A stretch of DNA of 64,000 bases from Streptomyces luteolus (GCF_029968015.1 NZ_JASCIS010000026.1:1-64000), one strand, 5' to 3'; positions 32,067 through 42,178 are shown, counted from the stretch's first letter. The notes: generated by a model from the sequence alone, not told the origin. Made by a program: numbers and translations.

Positions 32067-33487
32067 TGTGCCGTACCCCGCTCTCGTACGCGGGCGCCCT
32101 CCCGCGCACGGACCACCTCCCGGGCGGCCATGGACGTCGGATGCGCCCGGGTGATCTCCGCCCGCCCCACGGCCGAACGCGCCAGCTCCGCGGCCCGCCG
32201 TACGAGCGCGGGGCCGTCCCAGTCCGTCGGCAGGCCGTGCCACATCCGCATCCGGCCGTCGACGAACACGGCGCTGATCTGGTCCCGGTTGCCGCGCCGC
32301 ACCAGCTCCCACGGCAGGTCCCAGGAGAACGCCAACTCCGGTGTCTCGACGTCGACCAGGAGGAAGTCGGCCGCGAGGCCCGCGGCGACCGTGCCCGTAC
32401 GGGCACCGAGGCCGACGGCGTCCGCGCCGCCCCTGCTCGCGTGCTCCAGCCACGTCCAGCCCGCGCCGCAGGAGGAGTCGCCGGTGGTCAGCCCGTACGC
32501 GAGCCGCTGCGCGAACTCGGCGGCCTCCGCGAGCCGGAAGCCGTCGCCGCGCGTGCCGTCCGTGCCGAGACCGAACCGGATCCCGCGCTCGGCCATCGCG
32601 GTGGCGGGAGCGACCGCGTTGCCCTTCCAGGCGCTGGCGACGGGGTTGTAACTCACGGCCGTGCCGGTGTCGGCGAGCAGCGTCAGCTCGCGCGGCGTCA
32701 GCAACGTGGCGTGTGCGCCGAGGAGTTGGGGCCCGAGGGCGCCGATGCTGTGCAGGTACTCCAGGGGCCGAAGGCCGTGCCGTACGAGGGAGCGCTCGAC
32801 GCCCGCCAGGTGCTCGTTGACATGGATCTGCACGACAGCCCCGGCCTCCGCGGCGAGGCGGGCCGTGCCCCGCAGCGTCGCCTCGGTGGCGGCCTCGGGG
32901 ATGGAGACGGCCAGGGAGGCGTGGACGAGCGGGTCGTCGGCGTAGCGGGCGAGATGCTTCTCGGCGTCGTCGAGGGCGGAACCGCCCGGGTTGTCCACGT
33001 CGTTGCAGACCAGACCGAGCACGCAGCGCACACCCGCGTCCCGCGCGGCCGAGGCGACGACCTCCACGTCCACGTCGGCCCGCGTACCGGCGTCCGCGAC
33101 GGTCGTGAACCCGCCGCGCAAGGCCTCGTACGCCGCCAACTTGGCCGCCGTATAGGCCGATTCCTCGTCGAGGGCGCCTTCGAGCGGCACCCAGACCCGG
33201 CGGAAGATCTCCGAGGGCTCCCCGAAGGCGAGCGCCGAGCCGAAGCTCTGCGTGAGGTGGTGGTGCGCGTCCACGAATCCGGGCATCAGCAGATGGCCCG
33301 GCATCCGGACGGCCTGGAGCTCGGGGTGCGTACGCTCCAACTCCTCGGCGGGGCCGACGGCTTCGAACCGGCCGTCGACCACGAGCACCGCGAGGCCGTC
33401 GACGGGCCCTTCGGGCAGCAGCACCGCGCCGGGGGCGAGCAGGAGCGGGCCGGGGGAGGAGAGGAGCGTGCGGTCGGGCTGGTTCAT
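32063..33487 (-). CDS. Amidohydrolase (nucleobase deaminase-like)
   Basis: A 474-residue metal-dependent hydrolase of the cytosine/guanine deaminase branch. The metal ligands are visible in order: DAHHHL, the His and Glu of HVNEH, the His of GAHAT and the Asp of GTDGT. Expected reactions are deamination of a purine or pyrimidine analogue, or hydrolysis of a cyclic amide. ATG at 33487 overlaps the permease stop (ATGA). The neighbouring nucleobase permease supports a nucleobase-like substrate. The last 60 residues are an ordinary helical extension. Confidence 0.87.
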   Translation of the reverse strand: MNQPDRTLLSSPGPLLLAPGAVLLPEGPVDGLAVLVVDGRFEAVGPAEELERTHPELQAVRMPGHLLMPGFVDAHHHLTQSFGSALAFGEPSEIFRRVWVPLEGALDEESAYTAAKLAAYEALRGGFTTVADAGTRADVDVEVVASAARDAGVRCVLGLVCNDVDNPGGSALDDAEKHLARYADDPLVHASLAVSIPEAATEATLRGTARLAAEAGAVVQIHVNEHLAGVERSLVRHGLRPLEYLHSIGALGPQLLGAHATLLTPRELTLLADTGTAVSYNPVASAWKGNAVAPATAMAERGIRFGLGTDGTRGDGFRLAEAAEFAQRLAYGLTTGDSSCGAGWTWLEHASRGGADAVGLGARTGTVAAGLAADFLLVDVETPELAFSWDLPWELVRRGNRDQISAVFVDGRMRMWHGLPTDWDGPALVRRAAELARSAVGRAEITRAHPTSMAAREVVRAREGARVRERGTAQ

Positions 33488-35001
33488 CGGTCGCTTTCTG
33501 TGCTTGCGGTGGAGGCCTCCGCGCGTACGGCCGAGGCTTCCGGGCTTGCGGTCGGGGTTTCAGGGCTTGTGGGCGTCGTTTCTGTGCGTACGGGCGACAG
33601 GCGGGCGGCGATGCCCGGTCTGACGTGGTGGAAGAGGATGTTGAGGACGGCCGCGGTGAACGCGCCGACGGCGACGCCGCTCTCCAGGAGGATGCGGAGG
33701 TTCGGCGGGAAGCCCCCGTACACCCCGGGCACCAGGATCGGCAGCAGGCCGAGGGCGAGCGCGACGGCGCAGATGAACGTGCTGGTGTGCCGGTCGAGGT
33801 CGCTGCGGCCGAGCATCTGGATGCCGAGCACGGTGATGACGGCGAACACGACCATGGCGGTGCCGCCGACGACCGCGGACGGGATCACGCTGATCGCACG
33901 GGTCACCGGCGCCAGGAAGCCGATCACGATGAGCACCACGCCTGCGGCCGCGGTGACGAAGCGGCTGCGGACGCCCGTGACCCGGACGATGCCGATGTTC
34001 TCGCCGCTGGTGACGATGAGGGGGAGTCCGAAGAAGCCGCCGAAGAGGGAGGTGAGCGCGTCACCGCGGACGGTCTTCGGGACGTCGGTCCGCTGGTCGA
34101 TCTCCTTGCCTACGGCCTCGGCGTTGATGACGGTCTGCCCGGTCGCCTCGGCCATCGACGCCAGGCTGTAGAGCATCAGCGGCAGCGCGGCGACGAGGTT
34201 GAACTGCGGTGAGCCGAACGGCATCAGCTCCGGGAGGTTGACCAGGCCGCCGCCCGACGCCTTCCCGAAGTCGACCGCGCCGATGGCGACCGCGAGCACC
34301 GTACCCGCCAACAGGCCCAGCATCACGGCGAGTTGGCGTACGACACCGGTGAACAGGAGGTAGAAGGCGACCGTGAAACCGATCGTCGCCATGCCGAGCC
34401 CGAGGTTGAGCGGGTCGGCGAAGCCGGGAGTGCCGGGGCGGCCGGTGACGAGGACGGCGCCCACCTTCACCAGGTTCACGCCGACGATCACGATCATCGT
34501 GCCGATCACCAGGGCGGGGAAGAACCTCAGCAGCCGCGAGAACACCGGCAGGACGACGAAGCAGAAGAGCGCCGTCAGGACGACCGCACCGGTGGCGGTG
34601 CGCAGCCCGTGCTGCTCGGCGATCGCGAGGAACAGGATGAGCGGCGCCCCGCCCGGCAGCATCACGAACGGCAGCCGCGGCCCGAACTTCCAGGGCCCGA
34701 GCGACTGGATCAGCGACCCGACGCCGGACAGCACGAAGGCCGCGGAGAGCAGATCTACGGTGAGGTCGGCGTCGAGGCGGAGCGTGGCGCTCATCAGGAA
34801 GATCGCCGAGATCGGCGTGGCCGCCATGACGAGGACGTGCTGGATCCCGAAGAGCAGGATCCGGCCGAGGGGGCGGGACTCGTCCACGGGGTGGGGCGCG
34901 GACTCCGTGAGTCCGGGTTCGGGGGAGGGGACGGGGGTGGGATCGGGTCCGGACACGGGTGGTTCCGCTGGTCCGGGCCGACTCTGGCGGGGACTGAACA
35001 C
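33484..35001 (-). CDS. NCS2-family xanthine/uracil permease
   Basis: A 505-residue transporter with about 14 segments. GSLIQSLGPWKFGPRLPFVMLPG and TSGENIGIVRVTGVRSRFVTAAAGV carry the NCS2 signature. A long Pro-rich N-terminal tail and an Ala-Ser-Thr-rich C-terminal tail are extra. I chose GTG at 35001, which has GGAG 7 nt upstream; the longest frame starts with a TTG inside the operator and would place transcription and translation starts on top of each other. It is the first gene of a three-gene operon with overlapping stops and starts. Confidence 0.85.
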   Translation of the reverse strand: MFSPRQSRPGPAEPPVSGPDPTPVPSPEPGLTESAPHPVDESRPLGRILLFGIQHVLVMAATPISAIFLMSATLRLDADLTVDLLSAAFVLSGVGSLIQSLGPWKFGPRLPFVMLPGGAPLILFLAIAEQHGLRTATGAVVLTALFCFVVLPVFSRLLRFFPALVIGTMIVIVGVNLVKVGAVLVTGRPGTPGFADPLNLGLGMATIGFTVAFYLLFTGVVRQLAVMLGLLAGTVLAVAIGAVDFGKASGGGLVNLPELMPFGSPQFNLVAALPLMLYSLASMAEATGQTVINAEAVGKEIDQRTDVPKTVRGDALTSLFGGFFGLPLIVTSGENIGIVRVTGVRSRFVTAAAGVVLIVIGFLAPVTRAISVIPSAVVGGTAMVVFAVITVLGIQMLGRSDLDRHTSTFICAVALALGLLPILVPGVYGGFPPNLRILLESGVAVGAFTAAVLNILFHHVRPGIAARLSPVRTETTPTSPETPTASPEASAVRAEASTASTESDR

Positions 35002-35068
35002 GTTCGGGCTCCGTTTCGGGGATACGGCACGCTCGGGTTCTTCAGCCGCGATCCGGCCCTGGACGGAG

Positions 35069-35134
35069 AGCCAAATCGATTTGGCCAAATCGATTTGGCT
35101 GACAGTATGAGGGAGTGGGGTGGGGAGGAGTCAA
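35069..35134 (-). promoter_or_regulatory. Promoter with a 32-bp nested palindromic operator
   Basis: Two head-to-tail copies of the perfect palindrome CCAAATCGATTTGG span 35071-35098, and the whole block 35069-35100 is itself a palindrome. On the minus strand TTGACT (35129-35134) and CATACT (35104-35109), 19 nt apart, form the promoter, so the predicted start of transcription falls inside the palindrome. Two repressor dimers could bind side by side. The central TCGA symmetry fits a LacI-family protein such as the one at 30295. Confidence 0.75.
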
Positions 35135-35203
35135 GGGGTGCGGCATGGTCTGACGGAGGGGCTGTGGGCAGGCGCTGGGCGGCGCCTGTCCGGGGTGAGG
35201 CGT

Positions 35204-38200
35204 TCACGCCTCCGCGTCGATGAACAACTCGGCGTACCGCCTGCGGAGTTCGGCCTTCTGGACCTTGCCCATGACATTGCGGGGGAGTGCTTCCACGACG
35301 CGTACGGCACGCGGATGCTTGAAGCGGGCGAGGTCGCCGGCGATGAAGGCGAGCAGCTCGTCGGCCTGCGGCCGCGCGCCCGGAGCCGGTACGACGACGG
35401 CCACGACCGTCTCCCCGAAGTCCGGGTGGGGCACGCCGATCACCGCTGATTCGAGGACGTCGGGGTGGGCGTCGAGGAGCTCCTCGACCTCCTTGGGGTA
35501 GATGTTGTAGCCGCCGGAGATCACCAGGTCCTTGCCGCGGCCGACGATGCAGAGATAGCCGTCCTCGTCGATGCGGCCCAGGTCGCCGGTGATGAAGAAG
35601 CCGTCGGTGCGGAACTCGGAGGCGGTCTTCTCGGGCATCTGCCAGTAGCCGGTGAAGACGTTGGGCCCGCGGACCTCGATGCTGCCGACCTCGCCGTCCG
35701 GCAGGGCCTCGCCGGTCTTCTCGTCCACCACCCGGATCTCGGTCCCCGGCAGCGGTGTGCCGACCGTTCCGGGCTTGCGGGGTCCGCCCTCGTACGGGTT
35801 GCTGGTGTTCATGCCGGTCTCGGTCATGCCGTAGCGCTCCAGGATGGCGTGGCCCGTGCGGGCCTCGAACGCCTGGTGGTCGGCGGCGAGCAGCGGGGCC
35901 GAGCCGGAGACGAAGAGCCGCATCGAGGCGCAGGCCTCCGCGGTGAGTCCGTGGTGTTGGAGCAGCCGGGTGTAGAAGGTCGGTACGCCCATGAGCACCG
36001 TGGCCCGGGGGAGCAGGCCCACGATCGCGTCGGCGTCGAACTTGGGCAGGAAGTACATCGAGGCCCCGGCCGCCAGGGTCATGTTCGCGGCGACGAAAAG
36101 GCCGTGGATGTGGAAGATGGGCAGGGCGTGGATCAGCTTGTCGTCGGCGGTGAACTGCCAGGAGTCAAGCAGGGCGGAGCAGTTGGAGGCGAGGTTGCCG
36201 TGCGAGAGCACCGCGCCCTTGGACCGGCCGGTCGTGCCGGAGGTATAGAGGATCGCGGCCGGATCGTCGGGCGAGGCGTCGAACACGGCCTCGTGGCGGT
36301 CGTCGCCGTCGAGGAGCGTGCCCTCACCGGACACCCCGAGGGTCTCGACCACCATCCCGTCGAGTGCGCCCAGATCGCCGCCCGCGGCACGCTCGGGGGA
36401 GCGGACGAGCACGCGGGGCCGGGCGTCCCCGATGAAGTACGCCGTCTCCGTGTCGGTGTACGCGGTGTTGAGCGGCAGGAACACTCCGCCCACCCGCAGC
36501 GTCGCCAGATACAGCGCGACCGCCTCCGGGGACTTCTCCACCTGCATGGCCACGCGGTCTCCCGGCGTCACCCCGTCCGCGACGAGCCGGGCCGCGACGC
36601 GCCGCACGGTCTCCTCGGTCTCGCGGTACGTGAGGCATCGCCCGTCGGGCTGCTCGAAGAGCACCTTGCCGGGCCGCAGTCGGGCCTGTTCGGCGAAGGA
36701 CCGGTGGATGGCGGTGAAGGGGGCCGGGGTGGGCACGGATGACATCGGGGGTGTTCCTTTCTCGTTCTCTTTCTCCGCGGTGGTGCTGAGCGCGGTGGTG
36801 CTGAGCGCGGTGGTGCTGAGCGCGGTGGAGGCGTCGGCGGCGGAGGGGTCGGCGGATGAGGCTTCGGCGGGGGCAGTGCCGCCTGTGTCGGTTGCGTTGA
36901 TGATCGGCCCGCGGTTCGCCTGGGTCGCCGTAGCCGTCGCCGCCGTCGCCGCGTCCGGCAGGACGTCCCGCAGCGGCCCGCCGACCGCCACCGTGCGGCG
37001 GCGGACATAGTCCTCGTGTCGGCGCTCCAACTCCGCCGGTTCGTAACGGTAGTTGATCATCACGCCGTACGACTGCTCCCACGCCTCGGCGGAGTGGTTC
37101 GCGGGCCAGTCGATCTGCCAGGCGGCCGCCCCGTTGCCCAGGTGGAAGCGGGCCACCGGGTCCATCGGACGCCCGTCGGCCCGCCGCTCGACCGTGACGT
37201 ACCGGGCGACAGCGGGCAGCAGCCGGGGCCGCACCCGGTCGAGGTCCGCCGTGCTCAGGTCCGCCAGCCGCTCCACGGTCGCCAACTCCTCGCTCAGCGC
37301 GTGGAGTTCGGCGTCCGCCCGCTGCTCACCGAGCCAGCTGCGGAACCCGGGGACGGGGGAGAGCGTCGCGAACCGCGTCAGATGCGGCAGCTGCTCCCCG
37401 ACATCCTCGATCACCTGCTTGATGAGGAAGCTTCCGAAGGAGACCCCGGCGAGCCCGTCGAGCGCGTTGTTGATCGAGTACAGCGCCGCCGTGTCCGCCT
37501 CCCGCGGGTCGAGCGCGGGCCCGGGATCGAGGAGCGGGGCGATCCTGTCCGGCATGCCGCGCACCAGGGCGACCTCCACGAAGATCAGCGGTACGTCGCC
37601 GGTCGCCGGGTGGAAGAACGCGTACACGCGACGGTCCGCGGGCCGCACCCGGCGGCGCAGCTCGTCCCGGCCCGCCATCGGGTGCACCTTCTCGCCCCGC
37701 ACCAGATGGTCGTGCAGCTCGGCGGGCGCGTCCCAGGTGACCTCGGCCATGCGCAGGAAGCCGCGGTTGAACCAGGACGTGAGCAGGTGGTGGAAGTCGT
37801 GGTCGAGGGCCCGCAGTTCCGGCTGGTCCGGCATCAGCGCGCGCAGGTCGGCGCGCATCCCGACGAGGGCGAGGGTGGCGTCGGGCGCGTGGTTCATCCG
37901 GCGGAGCAGCTGCTGGCGGGCAGGCTCGACCACGTCGAAGAGGCGCACCAGCTCCCGCTCGCCGCGGGCGCCGGAGTTCCGGGCGTCGTCCCAGCGGTGG
38001 AAGGCGGCGCGGACCTGGTCGGCGTCGACGTCGTAGGTGCGGGTGACGTGCGTGAAGAACGTCCGCTTGTCGTGGTCGTCGAGTTCGGCGTACGCGGCCA
38101 GGGCGCGGCCCGCGACGGCGCGCAAGGAGGCCTCGCCCACGTCGCTCATCAGGACCTCGCAGGCGACCAGGAGGTGGTCGAGCGGGGAGCCGGGCGCCGC

Positions 38201-38284
38201 TCCGGCAGGGGAGGCGGCGTCGCGGCCTGGGCGCCCCAGAGCCCGGAACAGGTCGGTCAGCAGCCAGCCCTCATGGCGTTCCAT
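35204..38284 (-). CDS. Malonyl-CoA decarboxylase / malonyl-CoA synthetase fusion
   Basis: One uninterrupted frame of 1026 residues. Residues 1 to about 430 are malonyl-CoA decarboxylase: NALDGLAGVSFGSFLIKQV, TLSPVPGFRSWL and RFHLGNGAAAWQIDW, where the family's Ser and His act. A low-complexity linker (about 440-513) contains LSTTA three times. Residues 514-1026 are malonyl-CoA synthetase (MatB): ILYTSGTTGRSKG, FFITGDLGRIDEDGY, GRGKDLVISGGYN and the Lys of NVMGKVQK. MatB makes malonyl-CoA from malonate, and the first domain turns it into acetyl-CoA. ATG at 38284 has a strong GGAGGAA. A second ATG (36745) with AAAGGA 9 nt before could still give free MatB. The MatR-like gene is divergent. Confidence 0.88.
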   Translation of the reverse strand: MERHEGWLLTDLFRALGRPGRDAASPAGAAPGSPLDHLLVACEVLMSDVGEASLRAVAGRALAAYAELDDHDKRTFFTHVTRTYDVDADQVRAAFHRWDDARNSGARGERELVRLFDVVEPARQQLLRRMNHAPDATLALVGMRADLRALMPDQPELRALDHDFHHLLTSWFNRGFLRMAEVTWDAPAELHDHLVRGEKVHPMAGRDELRRRVRPADRRVYAFFHPATGDVPLIFVEVALVRGMPDRIAPLLDPGPALDPREADTAALYSINNALDGLAGVSFGSFLIKQVIEDVGEQLPHLTRFATLSPVPGFRSWLGEQRADAELHALSEELATVERLADLSTADLDRVRPRLLPAVARYVTVERRADGRPMDPVARFHLGNGAAAWQIDWPANHSAEAWEQSYGVMINYRYEPAELERRHEDYVRRRTVAVGGPLRDVLPDAATAATATATQANRGPIINATDTGGTAPAEASSADPSAADASTALSTTALSTTALSTTAEKENEKGTPPMSSVPTPAPFTAIHRSFAEQARLRPGKVLFEQPDGRCLTYRETEETVRRVAARLVADGVTPGDRVAMQVEKSPEAVALYLATLRVGGVFLPLNTAYTDTETAYFIGDARPRVLVRSPERAAGGDLGALDGMVVETLGVSGEGTLLDGDDRHEAVFDASPDDPAAILYTSGTTGRSKGAVLSHGNLASNCSALLDSWQFTADDKLIHALPIFHIHGLFVAANMTLAAGASMYFLPKFDADAIVGLLPRATVLMGVPTFYTRLLQHHGLTAEACASMRLFVSGSAPLLAADHQAFEARTGHAILERYGMTETGMNTSNPYEGGPRKPGTVGTPLPGTEIRVVDEKTGEALPDGEVGSIEVRGPNVFTGYWQMPEKTASEFRTDGFFITGDLGRIDEDGYLCIVGRGKDLVISGGYNIYPKEVEELLDAHPDVLESAVIGVPHPDFGETVVAVVVPAPGARPQADELLAFIAGDLARFKHPRAVRVVEALPRNVMGKVQKAELRRRYAELFIDAEA
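36745..36760 (-). promoter_or_regulatory. Internal ribosome site and start for the MatB half
   Basis: AAAGGA (complement of 36755-36760) stands 9 nt before an in-frame ATG (36745-36743) that begins MSSVPTPAPF, where a normal MatB would start. It looks like the surviving start signal of a once separate gene. Confidence 0.55.
36777..36821. repeat. 15-bp tandem repeats in the fusion linker
   Basis: Three perfect copies of GCGGTGGTGCTGAGC (plus-strand reading) plus a partial fourth encode the LSTTA repeats. They sit in the stretch between the decarboxylase and synthetase domains, where the stop codon of the first gene would be expected. Confidence 0.85.
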
Positions 38285-38342
38285 CCGCGATTCCTCCAGG
38301 AGTCCGAGCGCGGCCGCGTACGTAGGTGAGAAAGCGCGGACC

Positions 38343-38369
38343 ATATACATCGCGTACTCTGATGTATAT
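38343..38369. promoter_or_regulatory. Inverted repeat between matAB fusion and the GntR gene
   Basis: ATATACAT (38343-38350) and ATGTATAT (38362-38369) are perfectly inverted across 11 nt. MatR of rhizobia, a GntR protein, uses a TTGTATACAA-type site, so these A/T-rich arms are a good candidate operator for the divergent pair. This is the most A/T-rich spot in the region. Confidence 0.6.
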
Positions 38370-38448
38370 AACGTAGAAACCGTAGGACACATGAACCGGA
38401 TCCGCCACCCCTGGAACAGCCCGATAACGTGAGCGCTCGGAGGTGCCC

Positions 38449-39126
38449 ATGGCTCGAGTCCCGGAATCACAGCGCGTGCGGGACGCGCTGGAGAACGCCG
38501 TCGTTGACGGCCGCTACCGCCCCGGCGAACGCCTCGACCCCGCCGAGCTGGAGCGGGAGTTCGGCTGCTCCCGCACGCCGGTCCGCGAGGCCCTCCAGGA
38601 CCTGCAGCGCTCGGGGCTCGTACAGATCCGCCCCAAGCAGGGCACATACGTCACGGAGTTGAGCGTTCCGGAACTGGCGGAACGCTTCGAGGTGATGGCC
38701 GAACTGGAAGGCATGGCGGCACGGCTCTCCGCGCGCCGCATCGAGCGCCGCACCCTCGACGAGCTGGAGGACGCCCTCCGCGAGTGCGAGACCCACGCGG
38801 GCGCCGGCGACGCGGACCGCTACTACTACGCCAACGCCCGCTTCCACGACACCATCTACGGCGCCTGCGGCAACGCCTACCTGCGGCAGCAGGCGCACAC
38901 GCTCCAGCGGGCCCTGCAGCCCTACCGGCGCCTGCAACTGCGCGTCCCCGACCGTATGCGACGCTCCCTGGCCGAACACCGCGTGATCGCCGCGGCCATC
39001 ACCGACGGCGACGAGGAGGTCGCGGAGAACACCGCCCGTGACCATGTGCTCGTCCAGGTCAAGGAGTTCAGCCATCTCGTACGGGCGTGGAACCAGGTGC
39101 GGGAGCCGGTGCGGCAGGGCGGATGA
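38449..39126 (+). CDS. GntR/FadR-family regulator, MatR-like
   Basis: A 225-residue regulator. The winged helix (LDPAELEREFGCSRTPVREALQDLQRSGLV, about 27-56) is followed by an all-helical FCD ligand domain with metal-type His residues (ANARFHDTIYGACGN; LAEHRVIAAAI). ATG at 38449 lies 6 nt after GGAGG; an in-frame GTG at 38443 abuts that site and was rejected. It is divergent from the malonate fusion gene with a shared inverted repeat, the arrangement of matR and matABC. The effector is probably malonate. Confidence 0.88.
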   Translation: MARVPESQRVRDALENAVVDGRYRPGERLDPAELEREFGCSRTPVREALQDLQRSGLVQIRPKQGTYVTELSVPELAERFEVMAELEGMAARLSARRIERRTLDELEDALRECETHAGAGDADRYYYANARFHDTIYGACGNAYLRQQAHTLQRALQPYRRLQLRVPDRMRRSLAEHRVIAAAITDGDEEVAENTARDHVLVQVKEFSHLVRAWNQVREPVRQGG

Positions 39127-39224
39127 CGTACGGTCGGGGCGCGGCAGGGGTGACGGCCTGCGAGCACGATCAGCCACGGTGAACCGCACCATCACCATCA
39201 CCATCGACGGCTACTCCGCCGATC

Positions 39225-39245
39225 GGCGAATCCACCGGATTCGCC
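39225..39245. terminator. Hairpin downstream of the GntR gene
   Basis: GGCGAATCC-ACC-GGATTCGCC is a perfect 9-bp stem with a 3-nt loop, about 100 nt after the GntR stop. There is no T-run. A direct repeat GGATACGTGGC follows at 39277-39287 and 39293-39303, probably upstream control of the next gene. Confidence 0.5.
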
Positions 39246-39369
39246 GGACCGGTGACACCCCGGCGGTCTACCGTACGGATACGTGGCTGTGCGGATACGT
39301 GGCCGTACGCATGGGACAGCAGTCCGCACACACCGCGTCGCCAACCGCGGTCGTACGAGGAGGAATTCC

Positions 39370-39912
39370 GTGCCGTCACCTTCGCCCTGCGACCCCAAGG
39401 ACGCCCCCGCGGGCGATGTGGGCACGGCGCTGATGCTGATCGACTCCCGGCTCAAGCAGATCCACGGCGGCCGGACAGAGCCGAACAGCGAACAGCAGGA
39501 CCTGACCGAGCAGTTCGCCGCCTCCCTGGGACGGCAGGGGATCGACGATCTCCTGGACGGCGCCTGCACGCTCATCTACATGTACATGCAGTGGCTGTGC
39601 AGGGTCTACGAGGAGCACGAGGAGGACGTCGTCGCGGGAGTGGTGCCCAACATCGTGGCCTCCCTGCGCATGATGCCCAGGAGCGTCCGCCCGGAGGTCG
39701 TCCCGACCATGGCCGGTCTGCTCGTCGCCGCGGGTACGGGCCTGAGCCCGAGCCTGTGGCGCAAGCAGTACGGCTACTGGACCAAGGACGAGATGAACCC
39801 GCTGGAGGCGACGGCGTTCCTGCTCGCGGACCACATCAACCGCGTCACCGACGACCCGGATTTCGCCACTCGCCTGGTCAGCGAGGCCCTGACCGGGGTG
39901 GAGGACGGCTGA
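39370..39912 (+). CDS. Uncharacterised 180-residue actinobacterial protein
   Basis: I do not recognise the family. The protein is mostly helical and soluble, without signal or membrane segment. It contains an aromatic-rich patch (LIYMYMQWLCRVYEEHEEDVV, split by predicted turns) and a conserved-looking SLWRKQYGYWTKDEMNPLEA. GTG at 39370 has a strong GAGGAGG site, so it is a real gene. It is separated from the SUKH-like gene by a damage-type promoter and is not in one operon with it. Confidence 0.7.
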   Translation: MPSPSPCDPKDAPAGDVGTALMLIDSRLKQIHGGRTEPNSEQQDLTEQFAASLGRQGIDDLLDGACTLIYMYMQWLCRVYEEHEEDVVAGVVPNIVASLRMMPRSVRPEVVPTMAGLLVAAGTGLSPSLWRKQYGYWTKDEMNPLEATAFLLADHINRVTDDPDFATRLVSEALTGVEDG

Positions 39913-39941
39913 CGCCCGAGGGGAAACGCGGGCCGGCTCGA

Positions 39942-39964
39942 TTGTCAGTGGTGTGCGGTTGACT
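39942..39964 (+). promoter_or_regulatory. RecA-NDp-like promoter before the SUKH gene
   Basis: TTGTCAGTG (39942-39950) is a perfect upstream match. After exactly 8 nt comes TTGACT (39959-39964), which fits TNNNNT but not TANNNT. The start codon is 63 nt downstream, so this message would have a leader, unlike the two repair genes. Confidence 0.5.
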
Positions 39965-40027
39965 GGTACCCAGCGAACGAGCCGGGGCCGCAAGGCCGAT
40001 GACAGAACGATCGACGGGGGCCGAACA

Positions 40028-40612
40028 GTGCACACCGACCACGACCTTCCACAGGTACCGGACGCCGCCTGGCTGGAGCAGCGGCTGGGTAGGGGATGCC
40101 TCTGGCGCCCTCAAGAGGCGGATCTGCCAGCTGAGTTGACGGACAGCGAGTCCAGGGAATTCCTGCTGACCGTCGGCTTCCCCGCGGTCAGGCTGGCCGC
40201 CGTGGACATCGACACGACACATCTGCGGGGCGAGGACGCCCTGCATCCCTTCGACGCCGACGAGCTGTACGGCGAGCGCTACCCCGACGACGACTCCCCG
40301 CCGAAGAACTTCTGCTTCACCGTGGCGCTCTCCTCCGACCAGCATCTGATGCTCGACGCCGGGGACGGCGGCATCAGCCACTACGACCCCAACGGCTGGG
40401 ACCACGCGGCAGGTTGGAAGGGCCTGGCCGCGGCCTCCCTGCCCTCACTGGCGGTGCTCCTCGGCCTGATGGCGGAGTCGGGCGAGGCACTGGAGTCGAC
40501 GGACGACGAGCAGCGCAGAGCCGCCGCCATGCAACTGCGGGAGCGCATGATCGCCCACGACGTGGACGTGGACTCGGAGTTCTGGGACGAGATGTTCGAG
40601 GCGTTCGAGTAA
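40028..40612 (+). CDS. SUKH-4-like immunity protein
   Basis: A 194-residue soluble acidic protein. LPAELTDSESREFLLTVGFPAV near the start and the later DGGISHYDPNGWDH and LAVLLGLMAE match SUKH-4 proteins, the SMI1/KNR4 superfamily group that neutralises secreted nuclease or deaminase toxins. No toxin, WXG or Rhs gene is adjacent, so it is an orphan immunity gene or has another role. GTG at 40028 follows GGGGG at about 8 nt. Its putative damage-type promoter is unusual for an immunity gene. Confidence 0.65.
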   Translation: MHTDHDLPQVPDAAWLEQRLGRGCLWRPQEADLPAELTDSESREFLLTVGFPAVRLAAVDIDTTHLRGEDALHPFDADELYGERYPDDDSPPKNFCFTVALSSDQHLMLDAGDGGISHYDPNGWDHAAGWKGLAAASLPSLAVLLGLMAESGEALESTDDEQRRAAAMQLRERMIAHDVDVDSEFWDEMFEAFE

Positions 40613-40631
40613 GGCGCCGAGGCCCAGCCCC

Positions 40632-40707
40632 GTGAGGAGACCCGGCCCCCGTGAGGAGGCCCGGCCCTCGCGAGGAGGCCCGGCCCTCGCGAGGAGGCCG
40701 GGCCCGG
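40632..40707. repeat. 19-bp tandem repeats after the SUKH gene
   Basis: Four units with a period of exactly 19 nt, each near GTGAGGAGGCCCGGCCCTC, lie between convergent genes. Each unit contains GCCCGGCC, so hairpins form and the block may end transcription from both sides. Confidence 0.8.
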
Positions 40708-40732
40708 CAACCGCGCCGGATGGGCCCTGGAC

Positions 40733-42171
<1,439 letters not shown>

Positions 42172-42178
42172 GACTGCA

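Noticed and set aside
35204-36745. MatB as a fully separate gene
   Set aside because: No stop codon interrupts the frame between the two domains, so I annotate a fusion and record the internal start separately.
36781-36830. Tandem repeats as a CRISPR-like array
   Set aside because: The units are contiguous without spacers; no other candidate array or cas gene occurs in the window.
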